DNA of 64,000 bases from Lachnospiraceae bacterium (GTDB taxonomy: Bacteria > Bacillota > Clostridia > Lachnospirales > Lachnospiraceae). Numbering within the stretch: position 1 is the first letter of the stretch; each line of letters begins with the position of its first letter. The stretch covers positions 1-64,000 of the forward strand of contig CAJTIU010000017.1 in assembly GCA_910576335.1 (NCBI GenBank), in the 5' to 3' direction. The notes under the pieces are model-generated. The model did no database searches and was not told the origin of the DNA. It was given only the letters and a program-made list of their open reading frames with translations. Positions 8,152 to 16,791 of the stretch are shown one piece after another. The translations under genes and the position numbers were made by a program.

Positions 8152-8180
8152 GTGACGTGTGTCGTCTGTTTTGTTATAAT
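8152..8180 (+). promoter_or_regulatory. Promoter of the GH18 gene
   Basis: A perfect TATAAT at 8175-8180 with a weak -35 (GTGACG) 17 bases upstream, 23 bases before the start codon. Confidence 0.5.
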
Positions 8181-8202
8181 AGGGTCTAGCAGGAGGTGCA
8201 GC

Positions 8203-10335
8203 ATGGAAGATAGAGAGAAAATAAGCCGTGGATCCTCAGACCGTATGGAAGGCATAGGCCGGAGTGTAAGAAGGCGTAAGGCGGAAGGTTTACCGGAGAC
8301 GGCAGCAGGACGCGCAGTCAGATACCAGATACCGGGAGAACGCAAGAGACGTACAAGTACGGTATCAGACAGTTCTGTAGTACGGGAAGCTTCAGATAGA
8401 GCAAGGCGTACAGGAGAGAGTATGCCGGGAACAGGCAGGATACGGGGCGCAGCAGGGCCTGACCGGGCCCGGAGAAGACGTTCTCCGGGGAGAGAAGACC
8501 AGGCGATACCGGGACGTGTTCCGAGAAGGCCTGGTACTGCAGGCATGGGAGACAGAAGACAGGCTTCAAGAAAGATGCAGGCTAAAAGAAGGAGAAAGAG
8601 AAATCTTGGCCTTAAGATTGCACTGTTCATCTTATTTATAATAGCAGCAGCGGCAGCAATATTTTTATGGAAACGCTACAGTCCTTCAAAGGAAAAAGCT
8701 GATAGAAAAGAATATTATGGAATAGAAAATGAAAATCAGATGGCTGTTATTATAGATAACGAGATTGTGGAGCCCCATGGAATGATGTCAGATGGCAAGG
8801 CATATCTGCAGTATGAGCTTGTAAGGGATTATGTAAACGGAAGATTTTACTGGGATCCCAACGAGAATGTTCTGCTGTATACCCTTCCGAATGATACGGT
8901 GTCTGTCGAAGTGGGAAGCAAAGAATATATGGTTTCCAAGAAAAAGGACAGCATGGACTACGTCATCTTAAAGACAGAGGGAAGTACAGCTTATATTGCA
9001 TTGGACTTTATTCAGAAGTATACGAATATTGACTTTCAGCTCTACCAGGATCCGGACAGGGTTATGATTGTGAAGGACTGGGGTGAGAAAGAGATTGCAG
9101 AGGTAAAGAAAAATACGCAGGTTCGCTGCCTCGCCGGGGTTAAGAGCAAGGTGCTTACCGAGGTCAGTAAAAAGGACGAGGTAACCGTGATCGAGGATGA
9201 AGGCGACTGGAAGAAGGTCCGCACAAAGGACGGATTTATCGGCTATGCAAAGAACAGCGCCCTAAGACCGGAGGAGAAGAAAACTCTGTCCAGAGACTTT
9301 GAAGAGCCGGAGTATACTAGCATTAAGAAGGATTATATCATTAATATGGCGTGGCATAATGTGACGAATACAGATGCGAATGAAGGAGTTCTGCAGCGGA
9401 TTGCAGAAAGCAAAGGGCTTACGACGATTTCACCCACCTGGTTTCATGTGCAGGACGTCAAGGGAAATATTGAATCCATTGCCTCTTCAGACTATGTAAA
9501 TTATGCACACCAGGCGAATATTGAGGTGTGGGGAGCGCTTAGGGACTTTGACGGGGGGATTAGCTCTTATGATGAATCCTATGAGCTTCTAAGCCGCACG
9601 TCAAGCAGAGAGAATCTGATCAACCAGGTGATTGCGGAGGCGCTCCAGGTGGGAATTGACGGGATCAATGTGGATTTCGAGCTTATATCAGAGGAATGCG
9701 GAGAGCACTATATCCAGTTTATCCGTGAGTTGTCTGTAAGGTGCAGACAGAATTCAATTGTGTTGTCTGTGGATAACTATGTGCCCCAGGGCTACAATAT
9801 GCAGTATAACCGCAGGGAGCAGGGAATTGTTGCGGATTATGTGATTATAATGGGATATGACGAGCATTACGGCGGTTCTCCAGAGGCAGGCTCTGTAGCG
9901 TCCCTTAATTACGTGAAGACTGGGATTGAGGAGACGTTAAAGGAAGTTCCCGCAGAGAAGATCATAAGCGGTGTTCCCTTCTTTACGAGACTCTGGTCTG
10001 AGAGGCCGAAGACAGAGGAGGAACTTGCTGAAGATCAGGGGACAGAAGCTGCGGAATACAGTATGAAGGTAACTAGTGAAGCGCTCGGGATGGAAGAGGC
10101 CCAGAACCGTATAAAAGAGGCGGGAGCCGAAGCAGTCTGGGATGAGGAGACACAGCAGAACTTTGCTACATGGGAAAGTGAAGGCGAGACCTATAAGATC
10201 TGGCTTGAAGATACAGACTCCCTGGAGCAGAAGCTGAAGCTCATGAAGGATAACGGACTTGCCGGGACAGCGGCATGGGCGCTCGGGCAGGAAGATTCCA
10301 AGGTTTGGAAGCTGATTCAGAAGTACACGAATTAG
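8203..10335 (+). CDS. Membrane-anchored SH3b and glycoside hydrolase family 18 protein
   Basis: A 710-residue protein starting at the ATG with GGAGGTG 6 bases upstream. Residues 1-135 are extremely Arg-rich and low in hydrophobics, probably disordered and cytoplasmic. One membrane helix follows at about 140-160 (LKIALFILFIIAAAAAIFLW). Outside come a copper-amine-oxidase-N-like domain (about 180-290), an SH3b domain (about 300-360) and a GH18 barrel (about 380-700). The barrel has the catalytic DGINVDFEL signature, fitting an N-acetylglucosaminidase-type wall enzyme related to the spore protein YaaH/SleL. It is followed by the cwlD gene, another wall enzyme. Confidence 0.85.
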   Translation: MEDREKISRGSSDRMEGIGRSVRRRKAEGLPETAAGRAVRYQIPGERKRRTSTVSDSSVVREASDRARRTGESMPGTGRIRGAAGPDRARRRRSPGREDQAIPGRVPRRPGTAGMGDRRQASRKMQAKRRRKRNLGLKIALFILFIIAAAAAIFLWKRYSPSKEKADRKEYYGIENENQMAVIIDNEIVEPHGMMSDGKAYLQYELVRDYVNGRFYWDPNENVLLYTLPNDTVSVEVGSKEYMVSKKKDSMDYVILKTEGSTAYIALDFIQKYTNIDFQLYQDPDRVMIVKDWGEKEIAEVKKNTQVRCLAGVKSKVLTEVSKKDEVTVIEDEGDWKKVRTKDGFIGYAKNSALRPEEKKTLSRDFEEPEYTSIKKDYIINMAWHNVTNTDANEGVLQRIAESKGLTTISPTWFHVQDVKGNIESIASSDYVNYAHQANIEVWGALRDFDGGISSYDESYELLSRTSSRENLINQVIAEALQVGIDGINVDFELISEECGEHYIQFIRELSVRCRQNSIVLSVDNYVPQGYNMQYNRREQGIVADYVIIMGYDEHYGGSPEAGSVASLNYVKTGIEETLKEVPAEKIISGVPFFTRLWSERPKTEEELAEDQGTEAAEYSMKVTSEALGMEEAQNRIKEAGAEAVWDEETQQNFATWESEGETYKIWLEDTDSLEQKLKLMKDNGLAGTAAWALGQEDSKVWKLIQKYTN

Positions 10336-10402
10336 AGGAATGTCAAATCCCAGCGGACGTGACAGCTCATATTGAATAGTTACGAATAATGAAAATAAAA
10401 TG

Positions 10403-10449
10403 CCTCCGGCAGTCATATATTTAATTAATATAGACTGCCAGGAGGTGTT
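10403..10449 (+). terminator. Terminator-like hairpin whose 3' arm contains the cwlD ribosome site
   Basis: CCTCCGGCAGTC (10403-10414) pairs with GACTGCCAGGAGG (10433-10445) with one bulge. The stem continues inward as TATATT / AATATA and is followed by TGTTTTT. AGGAGG in the 3' arm is also the only ribosome site for cwlD, whose ATG is at 10455. It can act as terminator of the GH18 gene, as translation block for cwlD, or both. Confidence 0.75.
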
Positions 10450-10454
10450 TTTAT

Positions 10455-11180
10455 ATGAAAAAAATAGAGCTTGCCGTAATGATACTTTTACTGGCGGCAC
10501 TCCTGTCGGCGGGAAGCTACCTGAAAAACCAGGTTTCCTCTGACAAGGTAAAGGCAGATGGAAATCTGATTGTGGTAGACTGCGGACATGGGGAAAATGA
10601 CCCGGGAAAAATTGGGGTAAATGATGTGCTCGAAAAGGATATTAACCTGAAAATAGGAAAATTATTAGAGAAGAGACTTAAGAAAAAGGGCTATAAGGTT
10701 GTCATGACAAGGACAGAGGATAAAATACTGGCGGATGAGGGGAGCAATAATAGAAAAGCAGAAGATATGAAGGCACGGGTAGCACTTATTAACAAGGAGA
10801 GGCCTGCTCTCGCAGTGAGTGTACACCAGAACAGCTACCATGAGGCAGGTGTAAAGGGGGCGCAGGTTTTTTATTATTCTCATTCTGCAGAGGGTGAAGC
10901 AGCGGCAGCCATTATGCAGAAAGCCCTGCTTAATGCCGACCCAGGCAACACAAGGCAGGCGAAATCAAATGAGAGCTATTATCTCCTTAAACGGACAGAG
11001 GTGCCGACTATCATTGTAGAATGCGGATTCCTAAGTAATCCGGAGGAGGCGGAGCTTCTGGCAAGTGAGGAATATCAGAAAAAGATTGCAGATGCGATAG
11101 CAGAAGGAACAGAGATGTATTTAAATAGTAGCGGCTTTGATACTGTTCACAGGTCTGTGCATTCACTGCACAGACCGTAA
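10455..11180 (+). CDS. cwlD: N-acetylmuramoyl-L-alanine amidase, CwlD type
   Basis: A 241-residue zinc amidase. It has an N-terminal signal or anchor (residues 1-22), then the Amidase_3 domain with zinc ligands in VDCGHGENDPG, a Glu in NDVLEKDINL and His in VSVHQNSYHE, and the catalytic Glu in IIVECGFLSN. Length and layout match CwlD, which removes stem peptides to allow muramic-lactam formation in spore cortex; a general amidase is the alternative. The last 15 or so residues are encoded by an inverted repeat (GGTCTGTGCA / TGCACAGACC), so the natural C-terminus may have been altered. Translation is likely limited by the hairpin covering its ribosome site. Confidence 0.85.
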   Translation: MKKIELAVMILLLAALLSAGSYLKNQVSSDKVKADGNLIVVDCGHGENDPGKIGVNDVLEKDINLKIGKLLEKRLKKKGYKVVMTRTEDKILADEGSNNRKAEDMKARVALINKERPALAVSVHQNSYHEAGVKGAQVFYYSHSAEGEAAAAIMQKALLNADPGNTRQAKSNESYYLLKRTEVPTIIVECGFLSNPEEAELLASEEYQKKIADAIAEGTEMYLNSSGFDTVHRSVHSLHRP

Positions 11181-11270
11181 GAAAGTGATTCAGGAGTGAG
11201 CAAATCCCATTCGCGAAGCGAATTTTAAATGGATTTGCGAATGTTACTGTGAACGGAGTGAGCAGTAACA
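11150..11270. repeat. Modular palindromic intergenic repeat (copy 3)
   Basis: Three stem-loops: GGTCTGTGCA / TGCACAGACC inside the end of cwlD; AAATCC / GGATTT enclosing ATTCGC-GAA-GCGAAT and a TTTTAAAT linker (11201-11237); and GTTACTG / CAGTAAC (11243-11269). Confidence 0.75.
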
Positions 11271-11333
11271 CGCGGCTTTAGTAACTAACAGGGTATTCTG
11301 TTTTCCCCCTTGTGTGATACGAAGAAGCTGTAG

Positions 11334-11339
11334 TATAAT
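11334..11339 (+). promoter_or_regulatory. -10 element very close to the tsaC start codon
   Basis: A perfect TATAAT ends only 7 bases before the ATG at 11347, with a poor -35 (TTGTGT) 18 bases upstream. If used, the transcript would be almost leaderless. Confidence 0.45.
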
Positions 11340-11346
11340 AGGGGGC

Positions 11347-12432
11347 ATGAAAACCATAATAAAAAAACTAGACAGAACAAAGCTTGAGCAGGATGAAAGT
11401 AAAGCAATCATTGCGCAGGCAGGCAGAATCCTTCGGGAAGGAGGTCTTGTAGCATTTCCCACAGAGACAGTGTATGGTCTGGGCGCGGATGGGCTTAACG
11501 AAGAGGCGGCAGGAAAGATCTATGCTGCCAAGGGGCGTCCCTCGGACAATCCGCTGATTATACACATTGCCAGTATGGAGGCGCTTGGAAGGATAGCCGT
11601 GGAGATTCCAGAGGCTGCAGTCACTGTTGCGCAAAAGTACTGGCCTGGGCCGCTTACAATGATTTTTCAGAAAACAGACGAGGTGCCTTACGGAACAACC
11701 GGCGGGCTTGAAACTGTGGCAGTCCGCATGCCATGTGATAAGACTGCGCAGGCCGTTATTCTCGCCGGCGGAGGGTATATTGCCGCGCCGAGTGCGAATA
11801 CGTCAGGAAGACCAAGCCCTACAAAGGCAGAGCACGTAAAGGAGGATCTGGAGGGCAGGATTGACATGATTGTGGATGGCGGGGCAGCCGGGATCGGAGT
11901 GGAATCGACGATTCTTGATATGACAGTAACTCCGCCTATGATTCTGAGGCCGGGCGCCATTACGAAAGAGATGCTAAGGGAGCTGATAGGGGATGTATCC
12001 GTAGATCAGACACTGATTACCAGTGACAGCAGCAAGCCTCCAAAGGCACCGGGAATGAAATACCGCCATTACGCGCCGAAGGCAGAGCTTACAATTGTGG
12101 AAGGCGGACTTTTGGATGTAATCAGTGCAATTAACCAGATGACAGGGGAAAAGTCAGGAGCCGGATACCGCGTGGGAATCATAGGAACAGATGAGACAAT
12201 AGACCAATACAGCGGCGGCATTATAAAAAGTATAGGAACCCGCCAGGACGAGGATACAATTGCAAGCCACCTCTATGAGATTCTGCGGGAATTTGACAGC
12301 GAAGAGGTGGATTATATATTTAGCGAATCATTTCCTGCGGGCGGAATCGGAAGCGCGGTCATGAACCGTCTTTTAAAAGCAGCAGGTCATCATGTGATTG
12401 AGGCCAGGCCACATGTGGCTGAGGTAAAGTAA
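11347..12432 (+). CDS. L-threonylcarbamoyladenylate synthase, TsaC/Sua5 family
   Basis: A 361-residue enzyme that makes threonylcarbamoyl-AMP from threonine, bicarbonate and ATP for the t6A37 modification of tRNAs. The YrdC domain spans about 15-210, with the family motifs GGLVAFPTETVYGLGA, KGRPSDNPLI and APSANTSGRPSPT. A C-terminal Sua5 domain follows (about 235-355). The ATG at 11347 gives the normal N-terminus MKTIIKKLD, but it has no usable ribosome site, only GGGGG directly abutting the codon. Confidence 0.92.
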   Translation: MKTIIKKLDRTKLEQDESKAIIAQAGRILREGGLVAFPTETVYGLGADGLNEEAAGKIYAAKGRPSDNPLIIHIASMEALGRIAVEIPEAAVTVAQKYWPGPLTMIFQKTDEVPYGTTGGLETVAVRMPCDKTAQAVILAGGGYIAAPSANTSGRPSPTKAEHVKEDLEGRIDMIVDGGAAGIGVESTILDMTVTPPMILRPGAITKEMLRELIGDVSVDQTLITSDSSKPPKAPGMKYRHYAPKAELTIVEGGLLDVISAINQMTGEKSGAGYRVGIIGTDETIDQYSGGIIKSIGTRQDEDTIASHLYEILREFDSEEVDYIFSESFPAGGIGSAVMNRLLKAAGHHVIEARPHVAEVK

Positions 12433-12482
12433 TAAGGCATGCTGTGTACAGCTTTGCAGTGACAAAATAATGGAGAGAAAAA

Positions 12483-12971
12483 ATGGGAAGTAAAAGAGAA
12501 GATTACATTAGTTGGGATGAATATTTTATGGGAGTGGCAGTTTTGTCCGGACTGCGTTCAAAAGATCCGAATACACAGGTTGGCTGCTGTATTGTAAGCC
12601 AGGACAACAAGATTCTGTCCATGGGGTATAACGGATTTCCGTCAGGCTGCTCAGACGATGAATTTCCATGGATAAGAGAAGGAGAAGATCCTTTGGAGAC
12701 GAAATATTTATATACAGTACACAGTGAGCTCAATGCAATTCTTAATTACCGTGGAGGGAGCCTGGAGGGGGCGAAGCTGTATGTATCCCTGTTTCCGTGC
12801 AACGAATGCGCGAAGGCGATTATACAGAGCGGTATCAAGGAGGTCATCTACGATTGCAACAAATACGAGGGGACGCCAACTGTAAAAGCATCCATGCGGA
12901 TGTTTGACGCGGCAGGGGTCAGGTATCATCCGTATCACAGGACAGGAAGAATAATAGAACTGGAAATTTAA
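12483..12971 (+). CDS. dCMP deaminase, ComEB family
   Basis: A 162-residue zinc enzyme that converts dCMP to dUMP for thymidylate synthesis. The zinc and catalytic signature is HSELNAI (about 82-88) with PCNECA (about 104-109). The N-terminal KDPNTQVGCCIV is typical of the family. Length fits ComEB of Bacillus. It begins 50 bases after tsaC and its TAA lies at the edge of a GGGGACGGGGC palindrome that may end transcription. Confidence 0.92.
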   Translation: MGSKREDYISWDEYFMGVAVLSGLRSKDPNTQVGCCIVSQDNKILSMGYNGFPSGCSDDEFPWIREGEDPLETKYLYTVHSELNAILNYRGGSLEGAKLYVSLFPCNECAKAIIQSGIKEVIYDCNKYEGTPTVKASMRMFDAAGVRYHPYHRTGRIIELEI

Positions 12972-13062
12972 CCAATTGGGGACGGGGCATTTTTTACATC
13001 AGAAGCTCCATTGGAGCTTCTGATGCGCGCTATGGCGAATAATGCCCCGTCCCCGAATTGGT
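12971..13062. repeat. GGGGACGGGGC palindrome, long form (copy 1)
   Basis: Outer arms ACCAATTGGGGACGGGGCAT and its complement enclose a second perfect palindrome around AGAAGCTCCATTGGAGCTTCT. Very similar to the copy at 55892. It lies between convergent genes, and the C-terminal codons of the DUF2508 gene run into it. Confidence 0.85.
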
Positions 13063-13290
13063 TTCGGCCTGCCGGAGCAGGAACTGGTATTTTTTCCATG
13101 CAGCGTTTCCTTCATAGATGTAGGCATCAATTAGATCCGGATCACATGCATTCTGGAATTTTGTGTAGGCATTTTCGATATTTCTCTTTGCCTGCGCGAT
13201 CTCATCAAGGATCGTGTTGTGATCTGGATCAAAGGAAAGACGCCGGTATACGTCTTCTTCAGTAGTTTTTCCCCGGGCAAATAACCGCAT
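13030..13290 (-). CDS. DUF2508 family protein, YaaL-like
   Basis: An 86-residue protein. The ATG at 13290 is chosen because GGAGGTG precedes it by 5 bases; an upstream in-frame ATG overlaps this ribosome site. The family signature is seen in ILDEIAQAKRNIENAY and DPDLIDAYIYEGNAAWKKYQ. Function is unknown. In Bacillus yaaL lies directly before bofA; here bofA is 1.4 kb away on the other strand with a glutaminase gene between. The last 11 residues (ETNSGTGHYSP) are encoded by the palindromic repeat, so the original stop has been replaced. Confidence 0.8.
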   Translation of the reverse strand: MRLFARGKTTEEDVYRRLSFDPDHNTILDEIAQAKRNIENAYTKFQNACDPDLIDAYIYEGNAAWKKYQFLLRQAETNSGTGHYSP

Positions 13291-13336
13291 TCGTCCACCT
13301 CCATGCAATGAATTTTTTGTAAAGATGTGTATTCCT

Positions 13337-13482
13337 GTTACTATTCACGGCTCAGGAATGCGCGTAAGCTGCGCATTCCGTGAGAACATGATACAGGGAT
13401 GAGGGGCGGTTTTGCGTAGCAAAACTTGGAATGCCGCCCCGAATTGTTACTATGAGCGGCCTTCCAGGCCGTGAATAGTAAC
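13337..13482. repeat. Modular palindromic intergenic repeat (copy 4)
   Basis: Contains GGAATGCGC / GCGCATTCC, then GGGGCGG / CCGCCCC enclosing TTTTGC-GTA-GCAAAA, then GTTACTATGAGCGGCCT / AGGCCGTGAATAGTAAC. It fills the gap between the DUF2508 and glutaminase genes. Confidence 0.8.
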
Positions 13483-13522
13483 GTATTCCTCTCTTATGTA
13501 GTATGGACAATTTTTGTCAATA

Positions 13523-14434
13523 TTAAGCAAAGATATGTAAGTTCAGTTCCTTTGAAAGGGTTCTCAGGATGGAGCGGCCGGCGATGCTGTTCCCTTTTGC
13601 ATCAAGGGAAGGTCCGAAGATCCCGATTCCCATCTTTTTGTCTGCTACGGAGAGAATCCCGCCGCCGACTCCGCTCTTTGAGGGAACCCCTACATGTACT
13701 GCGAATTCGCCGGAGCCGTCATACATGCCGCATGTCAGCATGATGGTCTTAACTACTTGTACTACGTCTTCCTCCAGAAGCTGCTCTCCGGTTTCTGGAT
13801 GAATCCCGCCCCGGGCTAGCACGAGGCCGAAGTTCGCAAGGCTTTCGGCAGTTACATTTAAGGAGCACATACGTACATAGAAGTCAAGACTTTCCTGTAC
13901 ACTTCCGCTGGCGATAATGCCTTTGCTCTCGAGAAGATAGGCAATTGCCTTGTTTCTGGAGATATGGTTCATCTCCGAGAGATAGACATCAGTATTCAGT
14001 GTGATGTCATCATCCATACAGAGACGGCGGGTAATCTGCAGCATTTTTTTGAAACTGATGATCGGGGTGAGGTAGCTTGCAATCGCAATGGCTCCTGAAT
14101 TGATCATTGGATTATAGGGATAATTATTGGAAAGGTCGAGCTTGATCAGGGAATTGAATGCATCGCCGGAAGGCTCCATCCCGACCTTTTCAAAGACCTT
14201 GTAAAAGCCGCAGCGTTCCAGGGCAACGGCAAGTGTAATTACCTTGGAAATGCTCTGAATGGTGAAGCGGACATCATAGTCTCCCACAGCTTCTTTTTTT
14301 CCATCGCTTGTGTAAATACATACGCCAAGCTGGTTTTTGTCCACCCTTCCTAATTCCGGGATGTAGGAGGCTGTTTCCCCGTATATAACCTCTTCCCGGC
14401 CTTTTCCAAGGGCACGTTCTAGAATTTCTCTCAA
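13523..14434 (-). CDS. glsA: Glutaminase A
   Basis: A 303-residue enzyme of the serine-dependent beta-lactamase-like glutaminase family that hydrolyses glutamine to glutamate and ammonia. The catalytic SxxK is in TIQSISKVITL. Other conserved blocks are NPMINSGAIA, GSVQESLDFY and KSGVGGGILSV. I chose the TTG at 14434 because CGGAGGT lies 7 bases upstream; an in-frame ATG further out has no ribosome site and would add 22 residues not typical of the family. It is a single gene flanked by modular repeats on both sides. Confidence 0.9.
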   Translation of the reverse strand: MREILERALGKGREEVIYGETASYIPELGRVDKNQLGVCIYTSDGKKEAVGDYDVRFTIQSISKVITLAVALERCGFYKVFEKVGMEPSGDAFNSLIKLDLSNNYPYNPMINSGAIAIASYLTPIISFKKMLQITRRLCMDDDITLNTDVYLSEMNHISRNKAIAYLLESKGIIASGSVQESLDFYVRMCSLNVTAESLANFGLVLARGGIHPETGEQLLEEDVVQVVKTIMLTCGMYDGSGEFAVHVGVPSKSGVGGGILSVADKKMGIGIFGPSLDAKGNSIAGRSILRTLSKELNLHIFA

Positions 14435-14538
14435 TGTAATACCTCCGTTTTTTTGTGATGTTTCTGAGAGAATTTTAACATTTACAAAGCATCTTTTCAA
14501 TGAATAATTGCCAACTTAAATCTATACTGATACAAATT

Positions 14539-14665
14539 GTTACTATGAGCGGATGATTAGTCTGTGAATAATAACATAAAATTCCGGGTTTTCATATATA
14601 CATGAAGTATCAGGGTTACTGTTCACGAGTCAGGAATGCGCGTGGGCTGCGCATTCCGTAAGAAT
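14539..14665. repeat. Modular palindromic intergenic repeat (copy 5)
   Basis: GTTACTATGAGCGGA...TCTGTGAATAATAAC is followed 40 bases later by GTTACTGTTCACGAG and GGAATGCGC / GCGCATTCC. The second part is nearly identical to the first part of copy 4. Confidence 0.75.
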
Positions 14666-14690
14666 ATGCAGGAAAAGGAGGGTGACTTGT

Positions 14691-14900
14691 ATGCCAGAAA
14701 GACAGCCGCATATTATGATTAATTTTTTTGTCCGTGTGATTCTGGGGATTGCCATGATATTTTTTGTAAACGAATTTTTAGAGTTTGAAAATATTGCTGT
14801 CCGGGTAGGGATGAATCCGCTTACCCTGCTTACATCCGGCGTGCTGGGGACGCCGGGTGTTGCACTTCTGTATGGGATTGCGTTTTACCGTGGATTATAA
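14691..14900 (+). CDS. bofA: Pro-sigma-K processing inhibitor BofA family protein
   Basis: A 69-residue membrane protein with two hydrophobic segments (about 12-28 and 45-62). The C-terminal NPLTLLTSGVLGTPGVALLYG is the BofA signature. In Bacillus BofA sits in the outer forespore membrane and holds back SpoIVFB, the protease that activates sigma-K. The ATG at 14691 has GGAGGGTGA 6 bases upstream. It supports a sporulating ancestry, together with cwlD and the GH18 spore-type enzyme. Confidence 0.85.
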   Translation: MPERQPHIMINFFVRVILGIAMIFFVNEFLEFENIAVRVGMNPLTLLTSGVLGTPGVALLYGIAFYRGL

Positions 14901-14912
14901 GGGGAATCCCGG

Positions 14913-15551
14913 TCAGGAAGCATCAGGCGGGTTTTTATATGCAAGGCAGCAGATATATCCGTCAGGAGCATCCGGATACCGGATTTGCCAGTTGGTATAT
15001 TCGTCCTGGATTTTTTTGTCTGTAAGGGAAGCAGAAAAGCCTGTGCCAATCCCCTTCAGGAAGCTTTCTGTGCGGGTCCAGAGACGAAAAAAAAGATGTG
15101 ATTTTTCATCCTGGCTGTCTTGTTCAGATAGTGCCTCAAGCTGAGCAGCCTCATTTGGAAAAAACACGCGTGCGGCAATCCGGTTCATTCTTGCTGACCG
15201 GTGAAGCCGTTCGATGTCAATGCCCACAGGAGAAGAGGAGGAGAAAACAAATGCCGCCATACTGCCGGAATGAGAGAGATTAAAGTGCAGGACAAGGGGG
15301 ACTCCTTCTGATTCCAGATTATTTTTTAAAAAGGGTTTTCCATATTGTCCGGTTCCCAGTTCCAGACTTTCCCCGGGAATTCCTGTGTACAGGGACAGCA
15401 TTCTAAATAGAAGGGAATGGCTTTGGGTGTGTATACTTTTGTGCATATTGCCAGTATGATCCAGTGCGAGGATCCAGACATGGAGAATATTGCGTTCTGG
15501 TATTCTAAGGCCAGGCTTTAAATGGTGTAAATTCAATTGTTTAATAATCAT
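14913..15551 (-). CDS. 4'-phosphopantetheinyl transferase, Sfp type
   Basis: A 212-residue protein that transfers phosphopantetheine from CoA to a carrier-protein serine. The magnesium-binding motif VGIDIERL and the second motif FFRLWTRTESFLKGIGTGF define the Sfp superfamily. The length matches Sfp-type rather than AcpS-type enzymes. No polyketide, peptide synthetase or fatty-acid gene lies nearby, so the carrier protein is not indicated. It ends convergently 12 bases from bofA. Confidence 0.88.
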   Translation of the reverse strand: MIIKQLNLHHLKPGLRIPERNILHVWILALDHTGNMHKSIHTQSHSLLFRMLSLYTGIPGESLELGTGQYGKPFLKNNLESEGVPLVLHFNLSHSGSMAAFVFSSSSPVGIDIERLHRSARMNRIAARVFFPNEAAQLEALSEQDSQDEKSHLFFRLWTRTESFLKGIGTGFSASLTDKKIQDEYTNWQIRYPDAPDGYICCLAYKNPPDAS

Positions 15552-15686
15552 AAAATCTCTCCATTCTCCTAAGTTTTAAGCTGGTAATATTATAGCGTTT
15601 TAGAGAGAGTTTGGGAAGTATAAAAGAAATTTTCTGTCAGTATTCTGTGGGATTTTCACAAAATTCGACAATTTTTAATTGTAGTA

Positions 15687-15715
15687 TGGACAAGAGCGAC
15701 AAGGGGGCGTATAAT
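15687..15715 (+). promoter_or_regulatory. Promoter of the tad pilus operon
   Basis: TGGACA, a 17-base spacer and TATAAT. An inverted repeat ACAAGTTG / CAACTTGT-like (15724-15746) lies just downstream, where a repressor or RNA hairpin could act, 130 bases before the first gene. Confidence 0.75.
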
Positions 15716-15873
15716 CTGTCTCACAAGTTGAGACAAACAACTTGTATCTGATTGTTTTTATTCTTTGGCAGATTCATATTAATTCAGGTTATTCTAATTT
15801 ATTCAGCCAGATCGGCCATGAATTCAAAAGAATTAGCTGACGCACTACGACAAAAGAACAGGAGGGATAGTAT

Positions 15874-16791
15874 GTGAAAAGCAAAAACCTGGTAATCTGT
15901 GACAGGGAAAAGGGTTATGCAGATGCATTTGCACGCTATATTATGCAGAAAGAGGAGCTTGCTCTTCAGGTTCAGACATGCAGTGACCTGTCACATGTGT
16001 TATCCATTCAGGAACAGGAGGGGATTGATTATCTGTTTATCTCTTCGGGTTATCCGCCCGGAGACAGGGGACAGGCGGAGGCAGGGACGGTATTTGTACT
16101 TACAGAAGATGAGGAGGATACACTGCTTGAGGGGGAAACCCAGGTGTATAAATATCAGTCCGGAGACGAGCTTTTGGCAGAGCTTATCAGAAAATGCAGT
16201 AACGGAGAAAATGCAGAGAATACATTCCTAAAGAGGTTAAGGAAAAAGCAGGCAAAAATTATTGGCATCTACTCACCAGTACATCGGGTTGGAAAAACCT
16301 CCTATGCATTAAGACTTGGGAGAAAGCTTTCAGAAGAGGCGAATGTGCTGTATCTGAACCTTGAAACTTATGGGGGAGTCGGAGGACACTTCCAGGAAGG
16401 AGGGCAGACGCTGTCAGACGTGCTGTACTATGCAAGGCAGGAAAAAAGTAATCTTGGGCTTATGCTTACCACGCTTGTGGGACATAAGGGGAAACTAGAT
16501 TACATAGCCCCGATCCAGGTTTCTGAAGATATTAAATCCGTGTCCGGTGAGGATTGGTTAAATCTCATTAAAAGGCTTATGGAGGAAAGCATATATGAAA
16601 TATTAATACTTGATATGGATGAGGGCGTCCGGGATATTTATCAGATCTTCCGGGTGTGCAGTGAGATACATGTGCTTACACTTCGTAATGAAATATCGGA
16701 ATCGAAGCTCCGGCAGTTTGAAGAGGAGTTAAGCCTTCTGGGCCATGAGGATATCAGGTGTAAACTCATACGCAGGGAGAGCAGGCTATGA
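15874..16791 (+). CDS. TadZ/CpaE-like pilus localisation ATPase
   Basis: A 305-residue MinD/ParA-like protein, first gene of the tad operon. Residues 1-120 form a degenerate receiver-like domain (LVICDREKGYADAFARYIM). The ATPase part follows with a deviant Walker A, SPVHRVGKTSYALRLG, and DILDMDEG-like Walker B region near 240. TadZ/CpaE proteins place the pilus machine at a site in the cell. GTG at 15874 is the start, with AGGAGGGATA upstream; the ATG two bases earlier leads at once to a stop. It overlaps tadA by 4 bases. Confidence 0.8.
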   Translation: MKSKNLVICDREKGYADAFARYIMQKEELALQVQTCSDLSHVLSIQEQEGIDYLFISSGYPPGDRGQAEAGTVFVLTEDEEDTLLEGETQVYKYQSGDELLAELIRKCSNGENAENTFLKRLRKKQAKIIGIYSPVHRVGKTSYALRLGRKLSEEANVLYLNLETYGGVGGHFQEGGQTLSDVLYYARQEKSNLGLMLTTLVGHKGKLDYIAPIQVSEDIKSVSGEDWLNLIKRLMEESIYEILILDMDEGVRDIYQIFRVCSEIHVLTLRNEISESKLRQFEEELSLLGHEDIRCKLIRRESRL

